This document shows, one piece after another, positions 9,070 through 18,428 of a DNA stretch of 31,621 nt. The notes below the pieces were generated by a model that ran no database searches, was not told the DNA's origin, and saw only the letters and a program-made list of their open reading frames with translations. The position numbers and the translations under genes are program-made. This DNA is from DAOUVR01 sp034430535 (lineage in GTDB: Bacteria; Chloroflexota; Dehalococcoidia; E44-bin15), in contig CAYUCL010000023.1 in assembly GCA_964443325.1 (NCBI GenBank), positions 1 to 31,621 of the forward strand, given 5' to 3'. Every line of letters begins with the position of its first letter. Position 1 is the stretch's first letter.

Positions 9070-9291
9070 ATGACAGAATTACACAACAGACTACGGACCT
9101 TGGTAGACTACTGGATAGACCATAACCAGGAGCACGAGGAGGAGATGCGCCAGTGGGCAGGAAAGGCTGCTCCTTTAGGGCCACAGGTGTCTGAGGCGCT
9201 ACAAATGGCCGCGGCTAAACTAGCTGAAGCCACCACCAGCCTCAAGAGGGCGAGAGATGCCCTGCATGAGGCGCCTCATCAGCCCGGTTAA
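9070..9291 (+). CDS. Small helical protein adjacent to cooT
   Basis: A 73-residue, probably all-helical, soluble protein: MTELHNRLRTLVDYWIDHNQEHEEEMRQWAGKA and so on. The His-rich stretch DHNQEHEE could bind metal. Small proteins with a WxxHNxEHxxxxxxWA pattern are found near CooT-like nickel proteins in anaerobes; I recall this association but cannot check it here. The ATG at 9070 is preferred because AAAGGGGAG lies directly upstream; a TTG 18 bases earlier is less likely. Just downstream lies a broken cooT, which supports a former two-gene nickel-handling unit. No enzyme function can be assigned. Confidence 0.65.
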   Translation: MTELHNRLRTLVDYWIDHNQEHEEEMRQWAGKAAPLGPQVSEALQMAAAKLAEATTSLKRARDALHEAPHQPG

Positions 9292-9322
9292 GCGATAGCG
9301 TTCTGATTTGGGATGTAGAAAG

Positions 9323-9504
9323 ATGTGTCTCGTGAAGGTGTATCAAGCCGAAGAGAGCGATGAGCCACTCCTCGAGATTATCGCCTATCTAAGGCTGGAG
9401 GGCGACCATGTATAACTGGAGACCCTGTTTGAAGAAAAGGGGGGTTCCAAGAGAGGCTGATCGAGATAACCTTCGTGAGGTCGAGGATAGTTCTGCACTC
9501 GTAA
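9323..9504 (+). pseudogene. CooT-family nickel-binding protein, broken
   Basis: Reading from ATG at 9323 gives MCLVKVYQAEESDEPLLEII, which matches the CooT start, including the conserved MC-x-KVY. CooT is a dimeric nickel-binding protein of about 60-70 residues that helps load carbon monoxide dehydrogenase. After GDHV there is an in-frame TAA (9413-9415). The frame resumes as LETLFEEKG, then shifts at a run of six G, and in the new frame reads FQERLIEITFVRSRIVLHS before a stop at 9502. That is the expected C-terminus, IxxxxFxxxxIVL. Two independent lesions make an assembly error unlikely as the sole cause. Confidence 0.8.
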
Positions 9505-9551
9505 CTGCATCGTCTAGCGAGCCAGCCGTGCAATAAACGGAGGAAATATAA

Positions 9552-10310
9552 TTGCGCATTGTACGCTTTGCTATCCATAATAGGGTGAAATATGGAGCGG
9601 TAGACGAGAATACTATACGTGGCCTTCGCGGCAGTCCCTTCACTCACGTTAAGGGCCCCAGCAACTCGCTTACGCTTGATGGAAGTGTATACAGGCTGCA
9701 TGATGTAAGCTTACTTGCCCCCTGCTCGCCCTCCAAAGTAGTCTGCCTGGGGCTCAATTACCACAGCCATGCTGAGGAGATTAAACTACCTACGCCTAGT
9801 GTGCCGCTTATCTTCCTAAAACCATCTACAGCGGTCATCGGTCCCGATGATAAAATTGTCCTCCCTCATGATTCCAAGCGTGTGGACTATGAAGGCGAGC
9901 TGGGCGTGGTCATCGGCAAGAAGGCAAAAGAATACATACTGGGCTACACTTGTTTTAACGACGTCTCTGAACGCTTTGCCCAGAGAGAAGATGGTCAATG
10001 GACAAGGGCTAAGGGCTACGACACTTTCGCGCCGATAGGCCCATGGGTCGAGACCGATGTTGACCCGGATGACCTGAAACTAGAGACATACCTCAACGGA
10101 GACCTACGCCAGTCCTCTCGCACTAGTGACCTCATCTTTAGAGTGTCAAAGCTGGTTAACTTCGTCTCACAGGTGATGACGCTACTACCGGGTGATGTCA
10201 TAGCCACAGGTACCCCATCAGGAATTGGCCCCATGAATGCGGGAGATATAGTCGAAGTCAAAATAGAGAAGATCGGCACCTTAAGGAACTTGGTTGTCAG
10301 TCAGAAGTGA
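9552..10310 (+). CDS. Fumarylacetoacetate hydrolase family protein
   Basis: A 252-residue enzyme of the FAH superfamily, which hydrolyses, decarboxylates or isomerises beta-diketo or 2-oxo acids using a divalent metal. Visible landmarks are VCLGLNYHSHAEE (residues 64-76), the metal ligands E114 and E116 in YEGELG, D137 in FNDVS, and the C-terminal PGDVIATGTPSGIG. The TTG start is supported by GGAGG 8 bases upstream. Between E116 and D137 there are 20 residues, about eight fewer than I recall for related FAHD1 enzymes. The helix after VVIGKKA appears shortened, but in frame. Substrate is unknown; annotation as 2-hydroxyhepta-2,4-diene-1,7-dioate isomerase would be a guess. The gene stands alone between cooT and pdxS. 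Confidence 0.88.
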   Translation: MRIVRFAIHNRVKYGAVDENTIRGLRGSPFTHVKGPSNSLTLDGSVYRLHDVSLLAPCSPSKVVCLGLNYHSHAEEIKLPTPSVPLIFLKPSTAVIGPDDKIVLPHDSKRVDYEGELGVVIGKKAKEYILGYTCFNDVSERFAQREDGQWTRAKGYDTFAPIGPWVETDVDPDDLKLETYLNGDLRQSSRTSDLIFRVSKLVNFVSQVMTLLPGDVIATGTPSGIGPMNAGDIVEVKIEKIGTLRNLVVSQK

Positions 10311-10452
10311 TGCGCATATCTGTCACCTAAGCCGCTACATGTAAAAAATCCTCCCTCCCCTGGTGGGCGAGGAAGTACAGCGGGGTTCCCCTCTGGCAGG
10401 TTTCTCGGGGTATTCCCCAAACACACATTACAGGCCAAACGGGCACAAAAAC

Positions 10453-10481
10453 TTGCATTCTACTACCTACGATAGTAGAAT
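10453..10481 (+). promoter_or_regulatory. Predicted pdxS promoter overlapping a palindromic operator
   Basis: TTGCAT (10453-10458), a 17-base spacer and TAGAAT (10476-10481) form a promoter about 42 bases before pdxS. A perfect palindrome, ATTCTACTA-7-TAGTAGAAT (10457-10481), covers almost the same bases. A repressor dimer bound there would block RNA polymerase. A second TATAAT-like box at 10486-10491 lacks a clear -35. Confidence 0.55.
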
Positions 10482-10523
10482 ATTTCTATAATATTTATGT
10501 GAATTTCTATTCGGAGGTTTGGG

Positions 10524-11405
10524 ATGGATAAAGGGACATGGACGGTAAAAACGGGGCTTGCCCAGATGCTAAAGGGTGGCGTCATCATGGATGTGGTCAC
10601 TCCGGAGCATGCGAAGATAGCTGAGGAGGCCGGGGCCTGCGCAGTTATGGCTCTGGAGCGAGTACCTGCAGATATAAGGGCTGCTGGAGGGGTCGCCCGC
10701 ATGGCAGACCCCAATGTGATCTTAGCGATTATGGAGACGGTCTCAATCCCAGTGATGGCCAAATGCCGTATCGGGCACTTCGTGGAAGCTCAAGTTCTGC
10801 AGGCCCTCGGGGTGGACTTCATAGATGAGTCCGAGGTGCTCACCCCTGCCGATGAAAGCCATCATATTTGGAAGCATGACTTTAAGGTTCCATTCGTCTG
10901 TGGTTGTCGCGATCTGGGCGAGGCACTACGGAGGATCGGTGAGGGGGCGGCGATGATCAGGACCAAAGGAGAGGCAGGCACGGGGAATATCGTAGAGGCG
11001 GTGAGACACATGAGGGCGGTCATGGACGAGATCCGTAAGATAGGAAGCATGACCACCGATGAAATAGTGGCTGAGGCTAAAGAACTGGGCGCTCCTCTTG
11101 AATTGGTGATGGATATACACAAGACAGGGAGATTGCCTGTAGTAAATTATGCCGCGGGTGGGGTTGCTACCCCAGCAGACGCAGCATTGATGATGCAACT
11201 GGGCGCTGAAGGGGTCTTTGTAGGTTCGGGGATCTTCAAGTCCAGCGACCCAGAGGCAACAGCCAGAGCCATCGTCAAAACCACTACCCATTATCGCGAT
11301 CCGCAGGTCATCGCCGATGTCTCCAAAGGCCTTGGAGCAGCCATGCCTGGTCTAGACATCAAGGCCATTCCCACGGATGAGCTTCTAGCTCCCAGAGGGT
11401 GGTAG
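10524..11405 (+). CDS. pdxS: Pyridoxal 5'-phosphate synthase, synthase subunit PdxS
   Basis: PdxS condenses ribose 5-phosphate, glyceraldehyde 3-phosphate and ammonia to pyridoxal phosphate in the DXP-independent route. At 293 residues it has normal length. The catalytic residues are visible: D23 in IMDVV, K80 in PVMAKCRIGH (imine-forming lysine) and K148 in MIRTKGEAGTG. The C-terminal GVATPADAALMMQLGAEGVFVGSGIF phosphate-binding region is intact. GGAGG precedes the ATG. The glutaminase gene pdxT follows after one base, as in most genomes. Transcription probably starts at the promoter at 10453-10481. Confidence 0.97.
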   Translation: MDKGTWTVKTGLAQMLKGGVIMDVVTPEHAKIAEEAGACAVMALERVPADIRAAGGVARMADPNVILAIMETVSIPVMAKCRIGHFVEAQVLQALGVDFIDESEVLTPADESHHIWKHDFKVPFVCGCRDLGEALRRIGEGAAMIRTKGEAGTGNIVEAVRHMRAVMDEIRKIGSMTTDEIVAEAKELGAPLELVMDIHKTGRLPVVNYAAGGVATPADAALMMQLGAEGVFVGSGIFKSSDPEATARAIVKTTTHYRDPQVIADVSKGLGAAMPGLDIKAIPTDELLAPRGW

Positions 11406-11406
11406 T

Positions 11407-11988
11407 ATGAAAAAGGTCGGCGTCCTGGCGCTGCAGGGTGCCTTTGCGGAACATATTAACCTCTTACGACACCTTAAAGTGGAGGCTGTCCCCATTCGTT
11501 TACCTCAAGAACTAAGGAGCCTGGATGGGCTAATCATACCCGGTGGGGAGAGTACCACCATAGCCCGATTAATGAAGGAATACGATTTGATGGCGCCAAT
11601 AAGAGAGCTAGCACTTGACGGCTTCCCTATAATGGGCACGTGCGCTGGCATGGTCCTCCTGGCTAGGCAGGTTTCGGGCATAAATTCGGAAACCCTCGGG
11701 GCCATGGACATAGGTGTGAAGCGCAACGCCTTTGGCCGGCAGGTGGATAGCTTTGAGACCAACATCGAGATACCAACAATTGGTGAGCCATACTTTCATG
11801 CTGTGTTCATTCGAGCGCCGCATATTGAGCGAGTTGGTGACGGTGTGGAGGTACTAGCCAAGCTGCCTAATGGCACTGGGGTGGCCGCAAGGCAAGGGAA
11901 AATGGTGGCTTTAGCCTTCCATCCCGAACTGACCAGTGACCTCAGAATCCATGCCTACTTCATGAGCATCGTTCGTGGTGAGAGGTGA
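11407..11988 (+). CDS. pdxT: Pyridoxal 5'-phosphate synthase, glutaminase subunit PdxT
   Basis: PdxT is a class I glutamine amidotransferase that passes ammonia to PdxS in a 12+12 complex. The 193-residue sequence has IIPGGEST (residues 43-50), the nucleophile C79 in GTCAGM, and the catalytic H172 and E174 in FHPEL. It begins one base after the pdxS stop, so the two are cotranscribed and probably translationally coupled. Length and motifs are standard. Confidence 0.97.
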   Translation: MKKVGVLALQGAFAEHINLLRHLKVEAVPIRLPQELRSLDGLIIPGGESTTIARLMKEYDLMAPIRELALDGFPIMGTCAGMVLLARQVSGINSETLGAMDIGVKRNAFGRQVDSFETNIEIPTIGEPYFHAVFIRAPHIERVGDGVEVLAKLPNGTGVAARQGKMVALAFHPELTSDLRIHAYFMSIVRGER

Positions 11989-11998
11989 ACGCCAGGAA

Positions 11999-12919
11999 AT
12001 GATTCGGACCCTTTATCCCATCGACCTGCCACCGCTATTCCTCTCTTCTGGAAGAATGCCTCTCAACCAGGCCATAACCTGTGATAGCCTTAGCAAAAGA
12101 AGCCCAAAGTCACCAGAGGCTCTTGTTCAACACTGGCTCCCCTTGAGGATGAGGCGGCATACATGGGTCTATATTGAGCGAGTTCGCATTCAGGGTCTGG
12201 TCTCCGCTAGGAGCGGTTATGGTTCAACCGCCTGGCACGTAGATTATCTTCAAGTTGATGAGGAGCGCTGCCTCCCTCTCCTGGATAAGGTGAGCGCTGA
12301 CGCCGCAAAGCAAGGGGTAAGAAAGCTTTTCCTTCGCCTCCCTTCAGATAGCCCGCTCATCGACGAGGTAAGACGTTCTGGCTTCACATCCTATAAAACT
12401 GATTACGTCTATCGCTATAACGGAAAAGGAGCACAAAGAGCCCCCGTGGCGTCAGCCCAATACCTCTTCCGCTCCATATCCAAAACTGATGATTATAGGC
12501 TCTTTGACTTGTATAGCGCCGCTGTCCCAGCCCCTGTACGCATCGCTGAAGGCATGACGCTGAAGGAATGGCAGGAAACAAGGGAGCTAGCGTCTTGGCC
12601 TGAGCAGCACAAGGAATTCGTCTTGGGAGAGAATAGTCACCTGGCGGGATGGTTGCAAATTAAGGCCATTAAAGGGACCGGCTGCTTTAATATTATGTAT
12701 CATCAATTGGATGATTATGGACTTGATTTGCTAGTGAATTACGCTCTCATATGCCTCAATGGCAAGCACCCTATCTTCTGCGTCGCCTTTGCTTTTCAAG
12801 AGACTTTGTTGAGGCTCTTGGGAAAGCTGGGTCTTGAGCAAGTGGCAGAGTGTTCCACCCTGGTGAAGGAGATTGCCATTAAGGTGAGTCAACCACAGTA
12901 TATGCCCATACGGGCATAG
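11999..12919 (+). CDS. GNAT-like (acetyltransferase-fold) protein of unknown substrate
   Basis: A protein of about 306 residues. The first half resembles a GNAT fold: RIQGLVSARSGYGSTAWHVDYLQV, then VRKLFLRLPSDSPLIDEVRRSGF, ending in the typical GF before the last strand. The second half (from about residue 150) looks like a second, more diverged GNAT-like repeat, with HLAGWLQIKAIKGTG and LLVNYALICLNG. I recall similar proteins in other Chloroflexota but know of no function. The ATG at 11999 is preferred over a GTG at 11975 because the latter overlaps pdxT and AGGTGA sits upstream of the ATG. It lies between pdxT and the R3H ATPase with short gaps, so it is part of that operon. Confidence 0.7.
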   Translation: MIRTLYPIDLPPLFLSSGRMPLNQAITCDSLSKRSPKSPEALVQHWLPLRMRRHTWVYIERVRIQGLVSARSGYGSTAWHVDYLQVDEERCLPLLDKVSADAAKQGVRKLFLRLPSDSPLIDEVRRSGFTSYKTDYVYRYNGKGAQRAPVASAQYLFRSISKTDDYRLFDLYSAAVPAPVRIAEGMTLKEWQETRELASWPEQHKEFVLGENSHLAGWLQIKAIKGTGCFNIMYHQLDDYGLDLLVNYALICLNGKHPIFCVAFAFQETLLRLLGKLGLEQVAECSTLVKEIAIKVSQPQYMPIRA

Positions 12920-12928
12920 GGGAAGGCT

Positions 12929-14431
<1,503 letters not shown>

Positions 14432-14454
14432 GATGACTAAGTCACAATCCTAAG

Positions 14455-14484
14455 AGATTCAAAGGTTCGAATCCCGCCCGTGAA
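14455..14484 (+). other. tRNA T-arm-like fragment at the edge of the reductase cluster
   Basis: GGTTCGAATCCCGCC (14464-14478) matches the conserved T-loop (GGTTCGANTCC) and following stem of tRNA genes, with CCGTGA resembling an acceptor 3' strand. No matching 5' acceptor strand or complete cloverleaf exists upstream. It may be the 3' fragment of a tRNA left by site-specific integration, or chance. Confidence 0.35.
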
Positions 14485-14491
14485 GATTGCA

Positions 14492-15262
14492 CTAGCCCGA
14501 CTTCTTTCCCGCCAGCAGGGCAGCTCCGAGGGCACCGACGATCTGAGGCTCAGGGGGAAGGCAGACAGCGAACCCCAGTCTTTCTTCCAGTTCTTTGACT
14601 AATGCAGGATTCCTGGCCACACCCCCAGTTAGCACTATATCCCGATATATAGTAACCTGGCTGACGAGGTCCAGTATCCTATCGGCCACTGCCCGATGCA
14701 ATCCGGCCAGGATACGCTCCTTGGCCACTCCGCGGTGAATATGAGATATGACCTCAGACTCGGCGAAGACAGCGCACCGGCTGCTTACCTCCTCTGCCGT
14801 CTCCGCCTCCAGCGCCAGTTGCCCCATCTCAGCCACCGGTACTTCCATAAGGTAGGACATGGACTCAAAGAATAGACCAGAGCCGGCGGCACACTTGTCA
14901 TTGGTAGCGAAAGATTGGACTTTGCCATATTCGTTTAAGCTAATGACCCGGCTGCTCTCAGCGCCCAGATTGATCACCGTTCTCGCTGTGTGGAATAACC
15001 AGATCGCACCCCGCGCTTGGCACACTACCTCCGAACTCCACTTTTGGGCGAAATCAACACCGCTGCGGCCACGGCCAGTTGCCACCACTGTAGCAAGTTC
15101 GCCCCAGTCAAGCCCAGCCGCCTCAAGTGCTTTCTCCATGGCGCGGCGAGGTTCTGAGTCCAATTCGCCTGAGCTTACTATAAGGTGGGAAAGTATGCGG
15201 GCATCTTCGAAGATAACCACCGAGGTGTTGACCGAACCGACATCGATACCACCAAACGCCAT
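14492..15262 (-). CDS. BcrA/BadF-type ATPase activator subunit (variant phosphate-binding motif)
   Basis: A 256-residue ASKHA-fold ATPase that, with a partner, binds one bridging [4Fe-4S] cluster and uses ATP to push electrons to a reductase or dehydratase. It begins GGIDVGSVNTSVV (phosphate-1 loop). The cluster ligands are C124 in NDKCAAGSG and C163 in SRCAVFAESEV. Near the C-terminus are DIVLTGGVARN and PPEPQIVGALGAAL. Where the paralogue upstream has LDMGGQDCKAI, this one has INLGAESSRVI, so the two activators are not interchangeable copies. It is the last of four genes and begins 9 bases after the catalytic subunit. Could belong to benzoyl-CoA reductase or a 2-hydroxyacyl-CoA dehydratase. 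Confidence 0.85.
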   Translation of the reverse strand: MAFGGIDVGSVNTSVVIFEDARILSHLIVSSGELDSEPRRAMEKALEAAGLDWGELATVVATGRGRSGVDFAQKWSSEVVCQARGAIWLFHTARTVINLGAESSRVISLNEYGKVQSFATNDKCAAGSGLFFESMSYLMEVPVAEMGQLALEAETAEEVSSRCAVFAESEVISHIHRGVAKERILAGLHRAVADRILDLVSQVTIYRDIVLTGGVARNPALVKELEERLGFAVCLPPEPQIVGALGAALLAGKKSG

Positions 15263-15271
15263 CGCGTAATC

Positions 15272-16372
15272 CTAGCCGCGCAGCACCTCGATGAAAGCCT
15301 CGATGTCGTCCCGCTGCGTCTCCAACTCCGCCTCCGTCTCCTCTCCACGGAAGAAGAGCACCGGCAGCCCCCTCGCCTCAAACATCTCCTTGAGGTAAGG
15401 GTATTCGTACAAGTGGCAGTCGCAGGCCTTGAGGTTGTGGATAATGACACCCTGGACCTCTGCACCAGCCAGCGTTTCCTCTACGTATTCAAAGCGGGCC
15501 TGCGGTAACATTTTACGTGGGCAGGGAATCCGTGCCAGGTATCGCTTCGCTAATGCCTCCAGCGGTTCAGCCTCATTGTCGACCGAATAAAAAAAGTATC
15601 GGCTGCCCATCGGCATATCGTCAGCTATCACCCAACCACCGCAATCCTCTATGAGCTGGAGGAAATCAGTGTCATCTAGCATGCTGGCCGATATGAAAAG
15701 CCTTACCCCATCACCAGCGGGATGGCGCTGGCCAGCTTCCTCCAGGCACTGGTCCATAAGCCTGTTATGCTCCTCCTTGGGTATGAGCATACTGGAGAGC
15801 ACCATCTCCTGAAGCTCAACTCCAGAGACGAGGCCTTTTCTTCTCATTTCATAGGCTCGGTGGAGAAGGTCACGGTTGCGGTTATAGACGTCAATGGCCT
15901 GCTTCAACGATTCGCTGGATATACTATTGCCCGAAATCTCCTCCAGCGATCTCTGAAACCTGGCAAGATTCTCGCGGAAGAACTCCACTCCATGGTTACT
16001 GATCCTTTGTGGCACCTCGAGGAAATAAACGTTGGGAATAGCGGTATTCAACTTCCACGCCCCATGCATAGCCCGGATCATATCGCACACATTAGGCACT
16101 ATTACACCGTCCAGATAATCATAGCGACCCTTGAGTGCCTGGTCCAGGCAACTCGTGGGGTAAGGGCACACATTGGTCGGGAAATGGAGATTGCCCTCGC
16201 TAGCCTCCTCATGCTCCCCCAATATCCTGACCGGCAGCATCCCAGCAGCGTAGATCAGCTCTTCGGGCACATCGCAGCAGAAGACGCCGATAACCTTCTT
16301 ACCCATCCGCTCCTTCCACGCCCTGGCTTCATCATGTCGATCCTTTCGCAATCGCCCTAAGCTCTCTATCAT
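15272..16372 (-). CDS. Benzoyl-CoA reductase/2-hydroxyacyl-CoA dehydratase subunit (BcrC/HgdB-like)
   Basis: A 366-residue iron-sulfur catalytic subunit, close in length to BcrC. Typical landmarks are VIGVFCCDVPEELIYAAGML (about residues 27-46), FPTNVCPYPTSCLDQAL and IIHNLKACDCHLYEYPYLKE; their cysteines are candidates for the [4Fe-4S] cluster. The protein would accept a low-potential electron from the activator pair and reduce a CoA thioester. The start is clear: GGAGG sits 4 bases before ATG, and the gap to the gene before it is 8 bases. Substrate cannot be read from sequence. Confidence 0.87.
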   Translation of the reverse strand: MIESLGRLRKDRHDEARAWKERMGKKVIGVFCCDVPEELIYAAGMLPVRILGEHEEASEGNLHFPTNVCPYPTSCLDQALKGRYDYLDGVIVPNVCDMIRAMHGAWKLNTAIPNVYFLEVPQRISNHGVEFFRENLARFQRSLEEISGNSISSESLKQAIDVYNRNRDLLHRAYEMRRKGLVSGVELQEMVLSSMLIPKEEHNRLMDQCLEEAGQRHPAGDGVRLFISASMLDDTDFLQLIEDCGGWVIADDMPMGSRYFFYSVDNEAEPLEALAKRYLARIPCPRKMLPQARFEYVEETLAGAEVQGVIIHNLKACDCHLYEYPYLKEMFEARGLPVLFFRGEETEAELETQRDDIEAFIEVLRG

Positions 16373-16380
16373 CTGTCCTC

Positions 16381-17619
16381 CTATTTGCGACCGCTGAGCA
16401 TCCTCTCAATAAAGGCATCCAGCCTGGTTTTTATCTGTCCTTCGGAGTAGGTGCGTTCGTCGGCCATGTCACACTCGATGCTCAGGTTAGGTATTTCATG
16501 CCGGTCCAGAACGTTCTTGAGTTCTGGCTGCAATACGTACATTAAGCGGCAAGAGGGGTTGAAAGCCAGTATAACCCCATCTACGTGGTAGTCTCGAACG
16601 ATGTCAAGGGTAATCTCCGCCCTCTGCTCGATATCGTCGGCGTATGGTCTGCGCATGGTGGAAGAGATAGCCATATCCTTTATCGGGTCCTTGTGCTGAG
16701 ATGGCAGACTCTTCTGGTAGCGAAAATAGGCGTTCTCGATAGCAACCACCCCACCAAATTCCTCGAAGTAATTAAGCAGGGCCATGTTGTACCAGAATGG
16801 AAGCCCACTCCATAAAAGCCGGAACTTCTCCTCGGGGACTATGCCTATCTTCTTTTCGATGCGCTCCGAGACCTCGCTGTGCAGCCGCTGGTAGAATTCG
16901 TCGCACTCCTTGGTACCCGTTAAGTACATACCGGGCCAGACTATGGTGTAAGCGTCTCCTGCACCCATGGGCGAGGGTATGGCCTTCCTCATCTCGAATA
17001 TATCCACCTGTATGTCATGGGAGCGGCGGGCAAGGTCAAGCTTTTCCCTCAGCTTGTCTCGGTCAAGCTTTGTCCCTGTCTGCTCCTCGATGAAGGCAAC
17101 AAAGTCCTCAAGTTGCGATTCGGAATAGATAACGTTGACGTCCTCTGTACAGCCTCCCTGGGGCTGGTACGGAGCATCAAGAACGTAGACAGGCAGGTTA
17201 AGAGTGCGGCCCATGGTGGCAAACCAGCCCATCCGCGAGTCGCAGCTATAGCTGTTCACCACCAGAAAGTCGGGCTTGGCTACGCCACCATAGGGTGCCT
17301 CTGGCGCCTCTTCTCCCCCCAACAAATAGCCCATGAGGATACGGGCGTAACCGCAGACATCCTGGCTAAAGCCCGCCCTTTCCCCAGCACGGCAGAACCC
17401 GGAGGACAGCCGCTTGGCGGCACAGACGGTGGCGTAGTTCTCCAGGTACACGGCGTTTATGTCCATCGCTTCCAGTATCTCCGAAGGTATGCCATTGCTG
17501 CACCAAGCCACCTTCCGATTCGTACCTTGCTGCAACGACTCGGCATAGTACTTCTTGCGCAGCGCCGGTACCTCTAGAGTGGTCTGAAGGTGTTTCTTGG
17601 CACTGGTTGACGTCACCAT
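16381..17619 (-). CDS. Benzoyl-CoA reductase/2-hydroxyacyl-CoA dehydratase subunit (BcrB/HgdA-like)
   Basis: A 412-residue partner of the BcrC-like protein, near the usual length of BcrB. It shows VAWCSNGIPSEILEAMDI (about residues 38-55), SQDVCGYARILMG (about 85-97) and GVILAFNPSCRLMY near the C-terminus. The cysteines at these three places are those expected to hold the second [4Fe-4S] cluster of the catalytic heterodimer. AAGGAG lies 8 bases before the ATG, inside the last codons of the previous gene, so the genes are tightly coupled. The pairing of one B-like and one C-like subunit is common to benzoyl-CoA reductases and hydroxyacyl-CoA dehydratases. Confidence 0.87.
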   Translation of the reverse strand: MVTSTSAKKHLQTTLEVPALRKKYYAESLQQGTNRKVAWCSNGIPSEILEAMDINAVYLENYATVCAAKRLSSGFCRAGERAGFSQDVCGYARILMGYLLGGEEAPEAPYGGVAKPDFLVVNSYSCDSRMGWFATMGRTLNLPVYVLDAPYQPQGGCTEDVNVIYSESQLEDFVAFIEEQTGTKLDRDKLREKLDLARRSHDIQVDIFEMRKAIPSPMGAGDAYTIVWPGMYLTGTKECDEFYQRLHSEVSERIEKKIGIVPEEKFRLLWSGLPFWYNMALLNYFEEFGGVVAIENAYFRYQKSLPSQHKDPIKDMAISSTMRRPYADDIEQRAEITLDIVRDYHVDGVILAFNPSCRLMYVLQPELKNVLDRHEIPNLSIECDMADERTYSEGQIKTRLDAFIERMLSGRK

Positions 17620-17624
17620 ATCGC

Positions 17625-18410
17625 TTACTCCTTCCCCAACATAATTCTTTCCCGAGCAAACAGAGCAGCTCCCAACGCCCCCACAATCTGAGGCTCCTCG
17701 GGCAACAAAGCACTTAATCCAACCCGTTCCTCTATCTTACGCACCACCGCTATATTCTTGCCTATGCCCCCACTTATCACTAAGTCGGGCTCTACCCCTA
17801 TCCCACGCAGCAGATTGTAGACCCTGGCGGCTATGGCGCTGTGGAGCCCGGCGAGCACGTCCCGCCTGTCCTTACCCTCCCGGATCAGAGATGTAACCTC
17901 GGACTTAGCGAAAACAGCGCAGGTGCTGTTGATTCTCAACTCAGCCTTGGCCTCCAGCGATAGCTCGCTCATCTCATCCAGGGAAATTCCCATCACCCGG
18001 GCCATCAGTTCCAGGAACCTTCCCGTGCCCGCTGCGCACTTGTCGTTCATCGTGAAATTCTCCAGGTGCCCCGCCGCATCGCACCGGATCGCCTTGCAGT
18101 CCTGACCCCCCATATCCAATATAGTCCTGACCGATGGGAAAAGCCAGTTCGCTCCACGGGCGTGACAGCTTAGCTCGGTAACCGTCTCCTGCGCGAAGGG
18201 AACAATGACTCTCCCATAGCCAGTGGCCACGATATATCCTATCTCTGAGGCGGATAGTTTCGCCCGTTCCAGCGCCTCGTCCAAGGTGCGGCACGCCGAG
18301 TTTGCGCTCTCCGCTCCAGTATTAATGAGGCTGTGACATAAAATATCATCGCCGTTTAGGAGCACCGCCTTCGATGTGGAAGACCCTATATCTACCCCCG
18401 CTGCTATCAC
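17625..18410 (-). CDS. BcrD/BadG-type ATPase activator subunit
   Basis: A 261-residue ASKHA-fold activator and first gene of the four-gene cluster. It has GVDIGSSTSKAVLL at the start, LDMGGQDCKAI at residues 99-108, cluster ligands C125 in NDKCAAGTG and C164 in STCAVFAKSEV, and VISGGIGKN and PEEPQIVGALGAAL near the end. It starts with GTG (18410) and a weak GGGG ribosome site. With the second activator at 14492 it would form the ATP-driven electron pump. Two different activator genes favour a class I benzoyl-CoA reductase-like arrangement, since 2-hydroxyacyl-CoA dehydratases usually have one activator gene that forms a homodimer. Confidence 0.87.
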   Translation of the reverse strand: MIAAGVDIGSSTSKAVLLNGDDILCHSLINTGAESANSACRTLDEALERAKLSASEIGYIVATGYGRVIVPFAQETVTELSCHARGANWLFPSVRTILDMGGQDCKAIRCDAAGHLENFTMNDKCAAGTGRFLELMARVMGISLDEMSELSLEAKAELRINSTCAVFAKSEVTSLIREGKDRRDVLAGLHSAIAARVYNLLRGIGVEPDLVISGGIGKNIAVVRKIEERVGLSALLPEEPQIVGALGAALFARERIMLGKE

Positions 18411-18428
18411 TTTTCAACCCCAATTACC

